Positions 35,011 to 45,112 of a stretch of DNA of 64,000 bases are shown one piece after another. Below the pieces are notes generated by a model, which was not told the DNA's origin, did no database searches, and saw nothing but the letters and a program-made list of their open reading frames with translations. The stretch is from CAYGYG01 sp964354155 (GTDB lineage: Bacteria; Hydrothermota; Tepidihabitantia; SM23-42; CAYGYG01). The stretch's first letter is position 1; each line of letters opens with the position of its first letter. Made by a program: the position numbers and the translations under genes. The stretch is taken from the NCBI GenBank assembly GCA_964354155.1, contig CAYGYG010000014.1, positions 1 through 64,000 on the forward strand, in the 5' to 3' direction.

Positions 35011-36012
35011 ATGTCCACGGCCATCGAAATCAGGAACGTACGAAAGACATTCAAAAAGCGCCGGGGCAAAACGACGAAAGCTCTTGACGGCGTGTCGTTG
35101 GTCATCGAAGAGGGAGAGCTCTTTGGACTGCTCGGACCCAACGGCGCCGGCAAGACGACCCTGGTTCGCTGCCTCGCCACCCTGCTCATTCCAGACCAGG
35201 GCGGGATCCGCATTTTTGACCGGGATATCTTCAGGCATCAGTTGCTGGTCCGGCAGGACATCGGACTGCTCACAAGTGGGGAAAGGACGCTCTACTGGAA
35301 ACTGTCGGGACGTGATAATCTGAAGTTTTTCTCCGCGCTCTACGGGATTGAGCCCCGCGCCGCGGACCGGCGTATCGACTACTTGATTGAACTCATGGGC
35401 CTGGCTGAATCTGCCCGGGACCGGGTTGAACGTTATTCGTCAGGTATGCGTCAGAAGCTTTCGCTGGCCCGTGCCCTGCTTCACGACCCCAAGATTCTGT
35501 TGCTCGACGAACCCACCCTGGGTTTGGATCCCCAATTCTCCAGATTCATCAGGAATTTCATCCGCCAGGACCTGAACCGGCAAAACCGCAAAACAATCCT
35601 GATGACTACCCACTACATGGATGAAGCCGACGAATTGTGTGACCGGATTGCTTTCATCGACCGCGGCAGAATCGTCGGCCTCGACTCCCCGACTGGGTTC
35701 AAGCGCGCGATCCCACATGAGGAGGTACTTGAGTTGAAATGCCAGGGCATCTTCGAAACCGACACGCTGTCCAAGATCCCACAGGTCGAAAAAGTCTCGG
35801 TCCAGCGGGAAGACGGAATCACGGTCGTCAAAGTTATGGCCCCGCGCTCCGAAGACATTCTCTCCGAAGTCATCAAGGATGTGAGCGCCAAGGTCAAGAT
35901 TCTCAGTATTGATGTCAATGAACCGACCCTCGAGGACGTGTTCATCTACTACACCGGTCGAACCTTGAAGGGCGAGGAAGAAGACCCGCATGACCCGCCG
36001 TCTCCACAATAA
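35011..36012 (+). CDS. ABC-2 exporter ATP-binding protein (DrrA/NodI-like)
   Basis: 333 residues. Walker A GPNGAGKTTLV near 46, Q-loop LTSGERTLYWKLS, signature YSSGMRQKLSLARAL near 144, Walker B ILLLDEPTLGLDP near 163, H-loop TTHYMDEADELCDRIAF. The C-terminal 100 residues end in PTLEDVFIYYTGRTLKG, the DrrA-type tail. It powers the two ABC-2 permeases downstream. Substrate (drug, polysaccharide, lipid) cannot be told. The stop overlaps the permease start by 23 nt. Confidence 0.92.
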   Translation: MSTAIEIRNVRKTFKKRRGKTTKALDGVSLVIEEGELFGLLGPNGAGKTTLVRCLATLLIPDQGGIRIFDRDIFRHQLLVRQDIGLLTSGERTLYWKLSGRDNLKFFSALYGIEPRAADRRIDYLIELMGLAESARDRVERYSSGMRQKLSLARALLHDPKILLLDEPTLGLDPQFSRFIRNFIRQDLNRQNRKTILMTTHYMDEADELCDRIAFIDRGRIVGLDSPTGFKRAIPHEEVLELKCQGIFETDTLSKIPQVEKVSVQREDGITVVKVMAPRSEDILSEVIKDVSAKVKILSIDVNEPTLEDVFIYYTGRTLKGEEEDPHDPPSPQ

Positions 36013-36823
36013 TCTGAGAGTCATTGCCGCCGAAGCCGTTAAGATGTGGCGGGTCTGGCGGACCTATAAAATCTTGATCGTGTTCTGGGGGATATTCCCG
36101 CTCCTCTGGGTACTGCCCTTCGTGTTTCAAGGTCGGGCCCTGGTCGGCGGGCTGGCAAGTGCCCATTTCAAGAGTCTGACCGGGACCGAGCAGTACCTGC
36201 CTTACATTCTGATCGGCGCGATGGTCTCGACCTATGTCTTTTCCGGGCTGTGGGGCATCGGCAATTCGCTGCGCGAGGAGACCTACTGGGGCACACTGGA
36301 GTACATCATCATCTCCCCGACCAATCCGATTGTCGTTTTGCTCGGCAAGGTGCTTTCCGAATTCATCTATGCCACAGCCACCGTTACATTCCAAGGCCTC
36401 GTCTGTGTTCTTTTTTTTGGTGTACCAATCACCCTCGCCAAAATCCTGCCTATTATGCTCATCGTCGCCCTTCTCCTTATCGGTTTCTACAGTCTGGCCA
36501 TTGGGTTTGCCGGGCTGACCCTGCTTATCAAAGAGACCCATGGCCTGGTCCGGACCATGGAGTGGTTCTTCTTTCTCTTTTCGCCGATTCGCTATCCCGT
36601 GGAAATCAATCCGATCACGAAATTCGTCAGTATGTTCATCCCGCTGACTTACGCCCTGGTCGCCATCCGCATGATTATTCTGTTCAACCAACCGGGCGTC
36701 GCCCTCTGGAATGTTATTCTAATCCTGTTGCTCATGGACGTAGCCTCCATGCTGGTTGGCTACATCACTTTCACCCAGCTTGAACTCAGGACCCGCCGGG
36801 CCGGGACCATAAGCATGCACTGA
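35990..36823 (+). CDS. ABC-2 type permease, subunit 1
   Basis: 277 residues, six predicted TM helices in the ABC-2 pattern, starting after a basic N-terminus (KMWRVWRTYKILIVFWGIFPLLWVLPF). LREETYWGTLEYIIISPTNP near 93 is the typical loop after the second helix, and LVRTMEWFFFLFSPIRYPVEINP precedes the last helices. It should pair with the homologous permease at 36990 to form a heterodimeric channel. Confidence 0.88.
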   Translation: MTRRLHNNLRVIAAEAVKMWRVWRTYKILIVFWGIFPLLWVLPFVFQGRALVGGLASAHFKSLTGTEQYLPYILIGAMVSTYVFSGLWGIGNSLREETYWGTLEYIIISPTNPIVVLLGKVLSEFIYATATVTFQGLVCVLFFGVPITLAKILPIMLIVALLLIGFYSLAIGFAGLTLLIKETHGLVRTMEWFFFLFSPIRYPVEINPITKFVSMFIPLTYALVAIRMIILFNQPGVALWNVILILLLMDVASMLVGYITFTQLELRTRRAGTISMH

Positions 36824-36835
36824 GGATGGACGCCT

Positions 36836-36985
36836 TACCGCGGATATCAGAATATCAGATGATCAGCCGGAGGCAAATCGGGTTATCAGCCTATCAGGAT
36901 GATTGGTTTCCTCCGATGTCCTGGTTAGCTGATATCCAATCGCTGATTTCCTGGTATTCCGATATGCTGGGTACTTAGACGGCAC
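36836..36985. repeat. ATCAG-type intergenic repeat between the two permeases
   Basis: The 166-bp gap inside the exporter operon holds ATATCAGAATATCAGATGATCAG, TTATCAGCCTATCAGGATGATTGG and its near mirror further on (GATATCCAATCGCTGATTTCC), in short phrases. This is the ATCAG module of the composite intergenic repeats without the GATTACAGTGAT part. Confidence 0.55.
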
Positions 36986-36989
36986 AACG

Positions 36990-37826
36990 ATGCTTAGGCA
37001 AGCCCGGGTCTATCTCATCACGATGTGGGCTGAGTGCATCAAAGAATGGAAGATTGAGCTCACCTACAAAGTCGATTTCATCCGGTCCCTGATCGACCCC
37101 TTTGTTTATGTCCTGCCCTATCTGCTGTTCGGCATCGCCCTGGTCGGCGGCCGCCAGTCAAGCTCCCTGTTTAAGTTGGCCGGGACCTACGATGTCGTCA
37201 CCTTCGTCGTTCTCGGCTACATCTTCATGGGGTTTTTGAACACGGCACTCTGGGCCATGGGTTTCGCCCTGCGCAAGGAACAGTTTTACGGCACGTTAGA
37301 GGCCGTTTTTGTCTCGCCCACGCCGCGCTGGGTGATTGTCGGCGGCATGGCAATGCATTCGACGATGCATCAGGGCCTGATCATTGCCACCCAGCTCGTT
37401 CTGCTCAACTTCATCTTTCGCCTGGTCCTGAACATCAGCGGCACCATTCCCGGCACCCTGGTCATCGGCTTGATGCTGCTCGCCCTTTATGGAATGGGCA
37501 CAATGATGGCCGCCCTGGCCCTGATTTTCAAAGAAGGATGGATCGTCTCGGAAATCTTGAGCAGCATCATCAATGTCATTACCCCGGTGGCTTACCCATT
37601 GGCGATTCTCCCCGCCTTTCTTCAGAAAGCATCCCTCCTCTTCCCCACCACCTACGGCATCATAACAATCCGCCATCTGCTCATCGGCGAGAAACTGCCC
37701 TTTTCGCTGACCACGGCCATAGTCAGGCTGGCCCTACTTACTGTCTTCTGGATCGCCTTTGGCCTTTCCGTTTTCGCCGTCATTGACCGCAAGACGCGCC
37801 GCGAAGGAACCCTGGGGCACTACTAA
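36990..37826 (+). CDS. ABC-2 type permease, subunit 2
   Basis: 278 residues with six hydrophobic segments. The plan is the same as its neighbour: basic amphipathic start (LITMWAECIKEWKIELTYKVDFIRSLIDPFVYVLPYLLFG), the LRKEQFYGTLEAVFVSPTPRW loop, and VISPVAYPL-like NVITPVAYPLAILPAFLQKASLLFPTTYGI. Separated from subunit 1 by a repeat-filled gap. No promoter is evident in the gap, so it is likely read through from 34975. Confidence 0.88.
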   Translation: MLRQARVYLITMWAECIKEWKIELTYKVDFIRSLIDPFVYVLPYLLFGIALVGGRQSSSLFKLAGTYDVVTFVVLGYIFMGFLNTALWAMGFALRKEQFYGTLEAVFVSPTPRWVIVGGMAMHSTMHQGLIIATQLVLLNFIFRLVLNISGTIPGTLVIGLMLLALYGMGTMMAALALIFKEGWIVSEILSSIINVITPVAYPLAILPAFLQKASLLFPTTYGIITIRHLLIGEKLPFSLTTAIVRLALLTVFWIAFGLSVFAVIDRKTRREGTLGHY

Positions 37827-37866
37827 AGTATATCAAAAATCAAATAGCAAAGATCAAACGGTAAAT

Positions 37867-37917
37867 ATCACTGTAATCTGATTCGTTCATCGCAGTAATC
37901 GAGCGCGCTGGAAGCGC
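37867..37917. repeat. Dispersed hairpin + GATTACAGTGAT repeat, copy 6
   Basis: ATCACTGTAATC at 37867-37878 and ATCGCAGTAATC at 37889-37900, followed by hairpin GCGCGC-TGGAA-GCGCGC (37903-37919 region). It lies between the converging permease and DUF1028 genes. The flanks are AATCAAA-type micro-repeats. Confidence 0.65.
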
Positions 37918-37978
37918 GCATCAAGTATCAAACACCGAAAACTAAAAAGAAGCGATAGCTTTGTCTGAAGGAAACATA

Positions 37979-39007
37979 CTAGCGGGCCGCCTTGAATTTC
38001 TTGAGCTGGCCCTTGAAGAACGTGTTGTTCGGCTCGAGCTTCAGGGCCTCCCGTTCCCAGCGTACCGCCTTCCGGTACTTACCCGCGGCGTAATATGCCT
38101 CAGCCACCGTGTCCATGATATTGGGATCTTCGGGATTAAGTTCATGAGCTTTCTCCGCGGCTTCGATCGTCTCATCCGGGTAGGCCTTGCGCAGCGCGAA
38201 TTCCCAGGCCAGGGCATTGTAGACCTCGGCGTCGGTAATGCTCGAGCTCAACGCGCTCACGAGTAGTTCGTGCGCACGCGCCATGAAAAGATCAGCGCTG
38301 CTTTTTCCCTCATCGGCCAACCGGATGTAGGTCGGCCCGAGGAAAACGTACTTGCTCAATTCATACTGTCGGCGTAGTTCCTTGACCGGTTCCTCATTGT
38401 CAACCACCTTCAGTTCCAGCAACCGGTCATCGGCCCCCTGATACCCGCCTCGCTTACGTACGACGTAGAGGGCGGCCGATTGCTTGCCCCGGCGGTCCCC
38501 GCCGGCGGCCTCCCCGGCTTCCAGGGCCTTCATCAGGCGTTCCGGAAGAATACCTCTGGTTTCCTGAAATGTCTTGAGCATGGCATCGATGACCTCGGGT
38601 CCGGCCAGGATGTTCCCCTGTATCGACACCCCGTGAGCCGTGTTGTGGCCGGCCCATTCCAGCGTGCTCTTGCCGGTATAGGCCGCAGCCTGACCGGTTC
38701 GGTCGACAATCCCGAGTTGGCGTAAGTCCGGCGTCGAATCGCGGGCGATGACGATATTCAAGACCTCTTCCGCTGATTTGCCGCCGGCCAGTTCTTCGAG
38801 TGCCCACTTGCCCAAGTATGGATTGGCATAGGCCTGTGAAGCAGCCGCACCAACGCCGGCTTCAAGCCACGGTACCCCGTAGCTGACATCTAACACTCTT
38901 GAAGCAACGGCCACGCCGAATTCGCCGGTTGCGGTGTCAACCGCAACAATCGAAAACGTCCCGTTGCCCACGCCGGCAAACAGCATCAACAGCAATACAC
39001 CAATCAT
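37979..39007 (-). CDS. Secreted DUF1028 (Ntn-hydrolase-like) protein with C-terminal TPRs
   Basis: 342 residues. Signal peptide MIGVLLLMLFAGVGNG, then TFSIVAVDTATGEFGVAVASR, the hallmark start of DUF1028, where cleavage would expose a Thr or Ser nucleophile; GVGAAASQAYANPYLGKWAL, GNILAGPEVIDAMLKTF and GDRRGKQSAAL also fit. Residues 250-342 hold about two TPR motifs (AEVYNALAWEFALRKAYPDETIEAAEKAHELNPEDPNIM). Enzymatic activity is unproven for the family. CAGGAGG precedes the ATG. Confidence 0.88.
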   Translation of the reverse strand: MIGVLLLMLFAGVGNGTFSIVAVDTATGEFGVAVASRVLDVSYGVPWLEAGVGAAASQAYANPYLGKWALEELAGGKSAEEVLNIVIARDSTPDLRQLGIVDRTGQAAAYTGKSTLEWAGHNTAHGVSIQGNILAGPEVIDAMLKTFQETRGILPERLMKALEAGEAAGGDRRGKQSAALYVVRKRGGYQGADDRLLELKVVDNEEPVKELRRQYELSKYVFLGPTYIRLADEGKSSADLFMARAHELLVSALSSSITDAEVYNALAWEFALRKAYPDETIEAAEKAHELNPEDPNIMDTVAEAYYAAGKYRKAVRWEREALKLEPNNTFFKGQLKKFKAAR

Positions 39008-39090
39008 TGATACCTCCTGTATGAAACCTGCCCACTTTCTCGGCGGTCCTTCACCCGCGGCAACGATCTGTTCCTCGGACCGGGCACGCC

Positions 39091-39681
39091 TCAGATTTTG
39101 CGACAGACCAGGACGCCGGAACCAATTGGCACGATGACCGCGTCAACCCGCGGGTCGGCATGGGCCAGCGCGATCATGGGCTGGAGCACATCACGATGGC
39201 TGATGACATTATCCGCCGCCAGTATTCCCCCCTTGACCAGTCTCGGCACCAACTGGCGGTAGCACGAGAGGTAGTGTTCCTTCTCCGCATCAAGAAAGCA
39301 GAACCCAACCCGGCGGTAGTTCACCAGGTGGTCACGGCCATCACCCACGATCAGCTTGACACCCTTGCCCAGTCCGGCCAATCGGAAAGTCTCACGGGCC
39401 AGTGCGGCCTTCTCCGGCACGATCTCGAAAGTGACCAGGCGCTGCCGCGCCTGCCGACAACCGAGGGCCAGCCAGAGGGCCGAGTAGCCGCCGCTAGTCC
39501 CAATCTCGAGCCGCACCCCGCGAGGGGCCGCTGCGGCAAGTAATGCGATGAATTGACCGGTCGCCGCCGGAATCTGGCGCAGGCGTTGAGGCGTCGAGAG
39601 TCCGGCCTTGCGCTGGCGGGCATCAAGCCGTTCCAGCTTGCGCATGCGTCGCGCGATCGGTGTCGGAATACGGTGAAACAT
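39091..39681 (-). CDS. Class I SAM-dependent O-methyltransferase family protein
   Basis: 196 residues. SAM-binding LEIGTSGGYSALWLAL near 57, acidic motif VTFEIVPEKAALARETF near 84, VGDGRDHL near 112, and GFCFLDAEKEHYLSCYRQLVPRLVKGGILAADNVISH, which matches caffeoyl-CoA/catechol O-methyltransferase-like enzymes (DxEK). Substrate unknown. It follows rsmE after 3 bp in the dnaJ-rsmE operon. Confidence 0.85.
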   Translation of the reverse strand: MFHRIPTPIARRMRKLERLDARQRKAGLSTPQRLRQIPAATGQFIALLAAAAPRGVRLEIGTSGGYSALWLALGCRQARQRLVTFEIVPEKAALARETFRLAGLGKGVKLIVGDGRDHLVNYRRVGFCFLDAEKEHYLSCYRQLVPRLVKGGILAADNVISHRDVLQPMIALAHADPRVDAVIVPIGSGVLVCRKI

Positions 39682-39684
39682 GAC

Positions 39685-40392
39685 CTATCCGGAGCCGGCG
39701 ATGATCAGACTCGAACCGACGATCGCGGCCGTCTCGCTGCGCAGCCGGCTCGGCCCCAGACTGAAAACAATCGCCCCGCTGGTTACCGCTTGGTGGTACT
39801 CGTCCCGGCTGAAACCGCCCTCCGGGCCAATCAGCAACAAGCCGCTTTTGAGGCCCGCCGCCGCCGCCCGCCGGCCGGTCGCGGCTTCGTAGGCAAGCCA
39901 GACCCGGTCGAATTGCCTGAACCGACCAAGCAGATCGGCAAAAGCGATCGGCGGATTCACCGCCGGGCAGACCGTCCGCAAAGACTGTTTCATTGCGCCC
40001 CGGGCGATGCGCGCGAGCCGGCTGAGTCGGCCCGAACCGGGACGGGCCACGACTGAACTGCGGGAAGAGAAAGGCTGAAATGCGCTGACCCCGAGCTCGG
40101 TGCATTTCTCAACAAGAAAGTCGTTGTGGCTGCCTTTGAGCAATCCGAAGGCCAGGGTCAGCTTGATGCCCGGTTCGCGCGGCTCGAAGGCACGACCCAC
40201 GATCTCGCCCTGCACCGCACCGTGGGAGGTTTGGGTAATCTGACCTTCATATTGCCAGCCCTGCCCATCGGTGAAAAATATATTATCGCCGACCCTCTTG
40301 CGCATGACCCTGAGGATATGCCGGGCTTCGTTGCCGTCGATGGTGAAACCGGTTGCCGTTATCTTGCCGGGCTCGGCGGTAAACAAATCCAC
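39685..40392 (-). CDS. rsmE: 16S rRNA (uracil1498-N3)-methyltransferase
   Basis: 235 residues. N-terminal PUA-like RNA-binding domain (EARHILRVMRKRVGDNIFFTDG), then the SPOUT knot: LAFGLLKGSHNDFLVEKCTELGVSAFQPF, IGPEGGFSRDEYHQA and FSLGPSRLRSETAAI. Start is GTG overlapping the dnaJ stop (TAGTG). The dnaJ-rsmE pairing is common in bacteria. Confidence 0.95.
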   Translation of the reverse strand: MDLFTAEPGKITATGFTIDGNEARHILRVMRKRVGDNIFFTDGQGWQYEGQITQTSHGAVQGEIVGRAFEPREPGIKLTLAFGLLKGSHNDFLVEKCTELGVSAFQPFSSRSSVVARPGSGRLSRLARIARGAMKQSLRTVCPAVNPPIAFADLLGRFRQFDRVWLAYEAATGRRAAAAGLKSGLLLIGPEGGFSRDEYHQAVTSGAIVFSLGPSRLRSETAAIVGSSLIIAGSG

Positions 40393-41489
40393 TAAAGTTT
40401 CTTCTTCTTCAAGACCGGGTGCGGCTCGAACGGCATCAATTCCTCCAGCAGTTTTTTGACCTTGCCGTTGGTCTTTCCCATGGTGTGGGCTATTACTTCC
40501 AACAGGAGGTCGCCGCGGCCGCCGTTGACCCGGGGCATGCCTTTGCCCCGGAGTCGCAGTATCTCCCCGCTCTCGGTGCCGCCCGGGATCCTGATGCTCT
40601 CCTTGCCACCCAGTGTCTCAATCTCGGCCTGCCCACCCAGCACCAAGATGGAATAGGGCACAACGAGCTGGGCGATCAGGCGGTCGCGGTCCCGGGTGAA
40701 AACCGGGTGTTCTTTCTCTTCGAATTCCACAATGATGTCGCCTCGGCCCCGGGCATTCCAATGACCCTCCTCTTTGAGCGCGATATACTGGTTGTTGGCA
40801 ACGCCGACGGGAATTCTGATTTCAAAGGTCCGCGCTTTCTTGAGCCGCCGCTGCCCGCCACATTTCCGGCAGGGGTTCTTGATTATTTTCCCGGTGCCAT
40901 CACAGCGCGGGCAGGCGGATATATTGGTCACGACACCGAAGAGGCTGCGCCCCTGGGTTCTCACCTGACCGGCCCCGCCGCACTGGAGACAGGAAATCTC
41001 GTCACTGCCGCCGCGGCCCTGGCACTCATCGCACCCTTCATAGCGGTCGAGTTTGAAGGTCTTCCGACTGCCGGCAAAGATCTCTTCAAGACCGACCCGC
41101 AGCCTCAGGTGAATGTCGCCGCCGCGCTGCGGCCCGGTGCGCCGGCCCGTGCGGCCAAAGAACGAATCGAATATCGAGCCCCCGAAGAAATCCCCAACGA
41201 TGTCTTCAAGATCGGTGTAGTGAGTAAAGTCCTCCCAGCTGAAACCCCCGCCCCGGAACGTCTGCGATACGCCTTCGTGGCCGTACTGGTCGTACAGCTT
41301 GCGCTTCTCGGGATCCATCAAGACCTCGTAGGCCTCGGAGATTTCCTTGAATTTTTCCTCCGCCTCTTTCTTGTTGCCCGGATTCACGTCGGGGTGGTGT
41401 TTTTTCGCTAGGTTTCGATAAGCCTTCTTGATTTCGTCTTCTGAGGCCCCCCGGGCAACACCCAGTGTTTCGTAGTAGTCTTTTTTCAT
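40392..41489 (-). CDS. dnaJ: Chaperone protein DnaJ
   Basis: 365 residues from the ATG at 41489, matching the family start [25 protein letters not shown] domain with HPD at [11 protein letters not shown], short G/F region, four zinc modules ([36 protein letters not shown], the last lacking its final Gly), and the C-terminal client-binding domain. Stimulates DnaK ATPase. Downstream of grpE-dnaK. Confidence 0.96.
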   Translation of the reverse strand: MKKDYYETLGVARGASEDEIKKAYRNLAKKHHPDVNPGNKKEAEEKFKEISEAYEVLMDPEKRKLYDQYGHEGVSQTFRGGGFSWEDFTHYTDLEDIVGDFFGGSIFDSFFGRTGRRTGPQRGGDIHLRLRVGLEEIFAGSRKTFKLDRYEGCDECQGRGGSDEISCLQCGGAGQVRTQGRSLFGVVTNISACPRCDGTGKIIKNPCRKCGGQRRLKKARTFEIRIPVGVANNQYIALKEEGHWNARGRGDIIVEFEEKEHPVFTRDRDRLIAQLVVPYSILVLGGQAEIETLGGKESIRIPGGTESGEILRLRGKGMPRVNGGRGDLLLEVIAHTMGKTNGKVKKLLEELMPFEPHPVLKKKKL

Positions 41490-41633
41490 CCTAGACCTCA
41501 GCCCGCAAACAGCAAAGTACCCGGCTGCCGGCGGCACCGGTCCGGCCGGAATGATCTGCCCTCAACGCTGGAAATGGATACGCTCGAAGCAATCGCGGCC
41601 GCTGCTTTCTACTCACCACTCGTTGCCAAGCCA

Positions 41634-43532
41634 CTACTTTTCTTGGTCGTCAACGACTCGGTAGTCGGTACCTTCCTTGCCCGCCGGCCCTTCGGTGCCT
41701 TTCTGGCCCCCGGCCTGATCGCCTGCTTTCCCAGTCTGCTTGTAGAGCGTCTCGCTCATCCGATGGCTCGCGCTCTGCAGTTCGTCCATGGCCTTGCGGA
41801 TCGCGATGAGGTCACTGCCGCGGGTGGCTTCCCGGACCGCGTTGATTTTGGCCTCGATTTCGCCCCGGGTCGCGCTGTCAATCTTGTCGCCCAGGTCACG
41901 CAGGTTCCTTTCGATTGAGTAGGCCAGGCTGTCCGCCCGGTTACGCTCTTCGATCAGTTCCCGCGTCTTCCGGTCATCGGCCATATGCGCTTCGGCCTCT
42001 TTGACCATCCGCTCAACCTCGTCCTGATTAAGGCCGCTTGAGGCCGTGATCTTGATCTTCTGTTCTTTGCCCGTACCCAGGTCTTTGGCTCCCACATGGA
42101 GGATGCCGTCGGCATCGATATCAAAAGCGACCTCAACCTGGGGGATGCCGCGTGGCGCCGGCGGAATCCCGTAGAGCTCGAACCGCCCCAGCGTTCGGTT
42201 ATCACCCGCCATCTGCCGCTCGCCCTGGAGTACATGCACCGTCACCGCGGTCTGATTGTCCTCCGCGGTCGTGAAGATCTGCGCCTTCTTGGTCGGCACC
42301 GTGGTGTTGCGCGGAATGATCGTTGTCATTACGCCGCCCAGCGTTTCAATACCCAGAGAAAGCGGTGTTACGTCAAGCAAGAGCAGATCTTTCACTTGTC
42401 CGCTCAGGACCGCGCCTTGAATTGCCGCTCCGACCGCAACAACCTCGTCCGGGTTGATACCCTTATGCGGTTCTTTACCGAAAAACTCGCGCACCGCCTG
42501 CTGAACCCGGGGCATTCTGGTCTGACCGCCGACCAGGATGATCTCGTCGATGTCCTCGGCTCTCAGCCCGGCATCGATCAGAGCCTGTTTGACCGGCGGG
42601 ATTGTCTTGACGACAAGATCTTCAAGCAGGGATTCAAGCTTGGCGCGCGTTAGTTTCATCTCCAGATGCATCGTGCCGCGCGTCTTGTCCGACGCAACGA
42701 ACGGCAGGCTGACGAGGGTCTCCATCACCGTCGAAAGCTCGCACTTTGCCTTTTCTCCTGCTTCCTTTAGACGCTGCAGGGCGGTCAGGTCTTTTCTGAG
42801 GTCGATACCATGCTCGCGCATAAACTCTTCGGCCAGCCAATTGACGATGCGTTCGTCGAAATCGTCACCGCCCAGATGGGTGTCGCCGTTGGTCGACTTC
42901 ACCTCAAAGACACCTTCGCCGATGTCGAGGATTGAGATATCGAACGTACCACCACCCAAATCGTAGACGGCGATCTTCTCGTTCCTTTTCTTGTCCAGAC
43001 CATAGGCCAGGGCGGCGGCGGTCGGCTCGTTGATAATCCGCAAGACCTCAAGCCCCGCGATCTTGCCGGCGTCTTTGGTCGCGTTGCGCTGCGAATCGTT
43101 GAAGTACGCCGGCACGGTGACAACCGCCTGTCGCACCGCCTCGCCCAGATAGCTGTCCGCGGCCTGCTTGAGGTACATCAAAATCATCGCCGAAATCTCC
43201 GGGGGTGAGTATTCCTTACCCGCGGCCGTAACCCACGCGTCGCCGTTGGCCGCTTCGATGACCTTGAAGGGCACGCGGGCCGCTTCCCTGGGGACTTCAG
43301 TAAATCTTCGACCCATGAAACGCTTTATCGAGTAGACCGTGTTTGCCGGGTTGGTCACCGCCTGTCGCTTGGCCAACGGCCCGACCAGACGGTCACCGGT
43401 CTTGGGGAAACCCACCACCGAAGGCGTTGTCCGACCGCCCTCCGGGTTGGGGATAACCGCGGGCTGTGTCGCCTCCATCACGGCGACGCAAGAGTTGGTC
43501 GTGCCCAAATCAATACCAATAACCTTAGCCAT
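41634..43532 (-). CDS. dnaK: Chaperone protein DnaK (Hsp70)
   Basis: 632 residues from the ATG at 43532, backed by CAGGAGG about 9 nt upstream and the family start [19 protein letters not shown]. Nucleotide-binding domain ([49 protein letters not shown]), linker [16 protein letters not shown], substrate domain and C-terminal lid. The tail ([26 protein letters not shown]) is the usual disordered end. Overlaps grpE by 8 nt. Confidence 0.98.
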   Translation of the reverse strand: MAKVIGIDLGTTNSCVAVMEATQPAVIPNPEGGRTTPSVVGFPKTGDRLVGPLAKRQAVTNPANTVYSIKRFMGRRFTEVPREAARVPFKVIEAANGDAWVTAAGKEYSPPEISAMILMYLKQAADSYLGEAVRQAVVTVPAYFNDSQRNATKDAGKIAGLEVLRIINEPTAAALAYGLDKKRNEKIAVYDLGGGTFDISILDIGEGVFEVKSTNGDTHLGGDDFDERIVNWLAEEFMREHGIDLRKDLTALQRLKEAGEKAKCELSTVMETLVSLPFVASDKTRGTMHLEMKLTRAKLESLLEDLVVKTIPPVKQALIDAGLRAEDIDEIILVGGQTRMPRVQQAVREFFGKEPHKGINPDEVVAVGAAIQGAVLSGQVKDLLLLDVTPLSLGIETLGGVMTTIIPRNTTVPTKKAQIFTTAEDNQTAVTVHVLQGERQMAGDNRTLGRFELYGIPPAPRGIPQVEVAFDIDADGILHVGAKDLGTGKEQKIKITASSGLNQDEVERMVKEAEAHMADDRKTRELIEERNRADSLAYSIERNLRDLGDKIDSATRGEIEAKINAVREATRGSDLIAIRKAMDELQSASHRMSETLYKQTGKAGDQAGGQKGTEGPAGKEGTDYRVVDDQEK

Positions 43533-44049
43533 TCTCAGTACCTCCTGCTGCCTTTTCCGTTTCCGGACAAGGTTTGGCAACCGTAACCTGTGCCGGCTTC
43601 AATACTTTTTCCCCCAACATGTAGCCTTTGTTGATCTGCTCGACGATTGTGTTGGGCGGAACATCATCGGTCTCCACCGTACTGACTGCCTCGTGCCGCT
43701 GAGGATCGAACTGTTCACCATCACTTGAATAGGTCTTCAATCCCCAACGCTCGAGAATCTCCCTCAGATAACGGTCGATCATCGCAATGCCTTTGTGGAA
43801 ACTGTCGTAATCCCGATTCGCATCACCCGAGACAACGGCCCGGTCCAGACTGTCCAGCACGGCAATCAAGTCAGTCAACAGTTGCTCATTGGCATAGACT
43901 TTAAAAGTGGCCAGTTCCTTTTCCATCCGCTTGCGGTAGTTGTCCAGGTCCGCCAGGCTCCTGAGATAGCTATCGAAGTTATCCTTCGATTCCTTCTGGG
44001 CCACGCCGAGTATTTCCTTAAGCCTCGTTACCGGGCCTATCTTCTTCAT
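43525..44049 (-). CDS. grpE: GrpE nucleotide exchange factor
   Basis: 174 residues from the ATG at 44049. The further upstream frame overlaps the promoter. Long N-terminal coiled-coil, then [45 protein letters not shown] and the C-terminal beta domain with [16 protein letters not shown], which matches GrpE. Releases ADP from DnaK. The start lies 6 nt after the -10 box, so the heat-shock operon mRNA is probably leaderless. Confidence 0.93.
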   Translation of the reverse strand: MKKIGPVTRLKEILGVAQKESKDNFDSYLRSLADLDNYRKRMEKELATFKVYANEQLLTDLIAVLDSLDRAVVSGDANRDYDSFHKGIAMIDRYLREILERWGLKTYSSDGEQFDPQRHEAVSTVETDDVPPNTIVEQINKGYMLGEKVLKPAQVTVAKPCPETEKAAGGTENG

Positions 44050-44055
44050 CGCCAC

Positions 44056-44084
44056 AATATAGGGCAAAAACACACCTTTGTCAA
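44056..44084 (-). promoter_or_regulatory. Promoter of grpE-dnaK-dnaJ, leaderless layout
   Basis: Minus strand TTGACA (44084-44079), 17-bp spacer, TATATT (44061-44056), six bases, ATG 44049. No CIRCE inverted repeat is seen around it. The region 44085-44238 up to the divergent promoter holds nothing I can name. Confidence 0.75.
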
Positions 44085-44238
44085 GTGCGGTAAAGATGCA
44101 GGACCGCAATTCATTAGACAACCACTCCAATCGTTGGTTTACTATATAACATTTGAAGTAATAAGGGTTATAACCGACACCCGACGGGGTACGTTCAAGA
44201 TGACGACATGACGGTTGATTCCCGATCGGTCTTTTGAC

Positions 44239-44266
44239 TTGACTGGTCGTGAAATGTGACTATATT
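44239..44266 (+). promoter_or_regulatory. Promoter of the RmlD-like gene, nearly leaderless
   Basis: TTGACT 44239-44244 (overlapping a second copy at 44234-44239), 16-bp spacer, TATATT 44261-44266, ATG 9 nt later at 44276. Confidence 0.72.
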
Positions 44267-44275
44267 TCATAAGTT

Positions 44276-45112
44276 ATGAGGATTTTTCTGACCGGAGTCG
44301 AGGGTGCGCTCGGCTCGGAGCTGGTCAAGCACTTAGACGGCCATCGAGTCATGGCTCCGCTTGAAAACGAACTCGACCTCCGCAACTTTCCCAAGGTGGT
44401 CGCCTGGGTGCGGGATTTCAAACCCGAAGTGATCTGCCATCTGGCCGCAATCAGCGATGTTGACGGCTGTGAACAAAACAAGGCGCTGGCCAACGCCGTC
44501 AATGTTCAGGGTACCTACGCGGTAGCAACCGGCGCCAACCTGACCGGCGCCAAGATCTTTTACATCAGCACCAACTACGTGTTTGACGGGAATCATGCCG
44601 ACCCCTACTATGAGTCGGACCAGCCCTCGCCCCTAAACGAATACGGTCGCACCAAACTCCAGGGTGAAGTCGTCATCCGGGACCTTACGCACCGCCATTT
44701 CATTGTCCGAACCTCCTGGTTATTCGGGCGAAAATCGAAGACCTTTGCTTCGCGTCTGATCGAGACTGACCCGAAACCGAAGGAAGCCAAAGTGATCATT
44801 GATCAGTTTGGCTGTTTCACCTACACCAAAGATCTGTCGGCCGGTCTCGCCCGGCTCCTCAACACCGATTACTTCGGCATCTACCACCTGGTCAACCGCG
44901 GTAAGGCCTCCTGGTATGACTTCTTGAAGCATGCCCGGCAGCAGCTGCGTTTCGACACGGTGATCACCCCGGTCAATACCGCCGACCTCAAGCTGAGCGC
45001 GCCGCGCCCGGTCGACGCCGAACTCGGTTCTCGGTGCTATGAGGCCGTCTTCGGCGAATCCATGAGAAGCTGGCCGGAAGCCCTTGATGATTTCATCACG
45101 AGCCTTCGCTAA
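44276..45112 (+). CDS. dTDP-4-dehydrorhamnose reductase-like SDR
   Basis: 278 residues. Rossmann start FLTGVEGALGSELVKHL, ELDLRNFPKV, PEVICHLAAISDVDGCE, YISTNYVFDG, and the catalytic YxxxK in YGRTKLQGE near 123. This fits RmlD, the last step of dTDP-rhamnose synthesis, but rmlA, B and C are absent nearby. Other extended SDRs are possible. It overlaps ispE by 26 nt. Confidence 0.85.
   Translation: MRIFLTGVEGALGSELVKHLDGHRVMAPLENELDLRNFPKVVAWVRDFKPEVICHLAAISDVDGCEQNKALANAVNVQGTYAVATGANLTGAKIFYISTNYVFDGNHADPYYESDQPSPLNEYGRTKLQGEVVIRDLTHRHFIVRTSWLFGRKSKTFASRLIETDPKPKEAKVIIDQFGCFTYTKDLSAGLARLLNTDYFGIYHLVNRGKASWYDFLKHARQQLRFDTVITPVNTADLKLSAPRPVDAELGSRCYEAVFGESMRSWPEALDDFITSLR

Noticed and set aside
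44050..44275. CIRCE element controlling grpE-dnaK
   Set aside because: No TTAGCACTC-N9-GAGTGCTAA-like inverted repeat is present between the divergent promoters.
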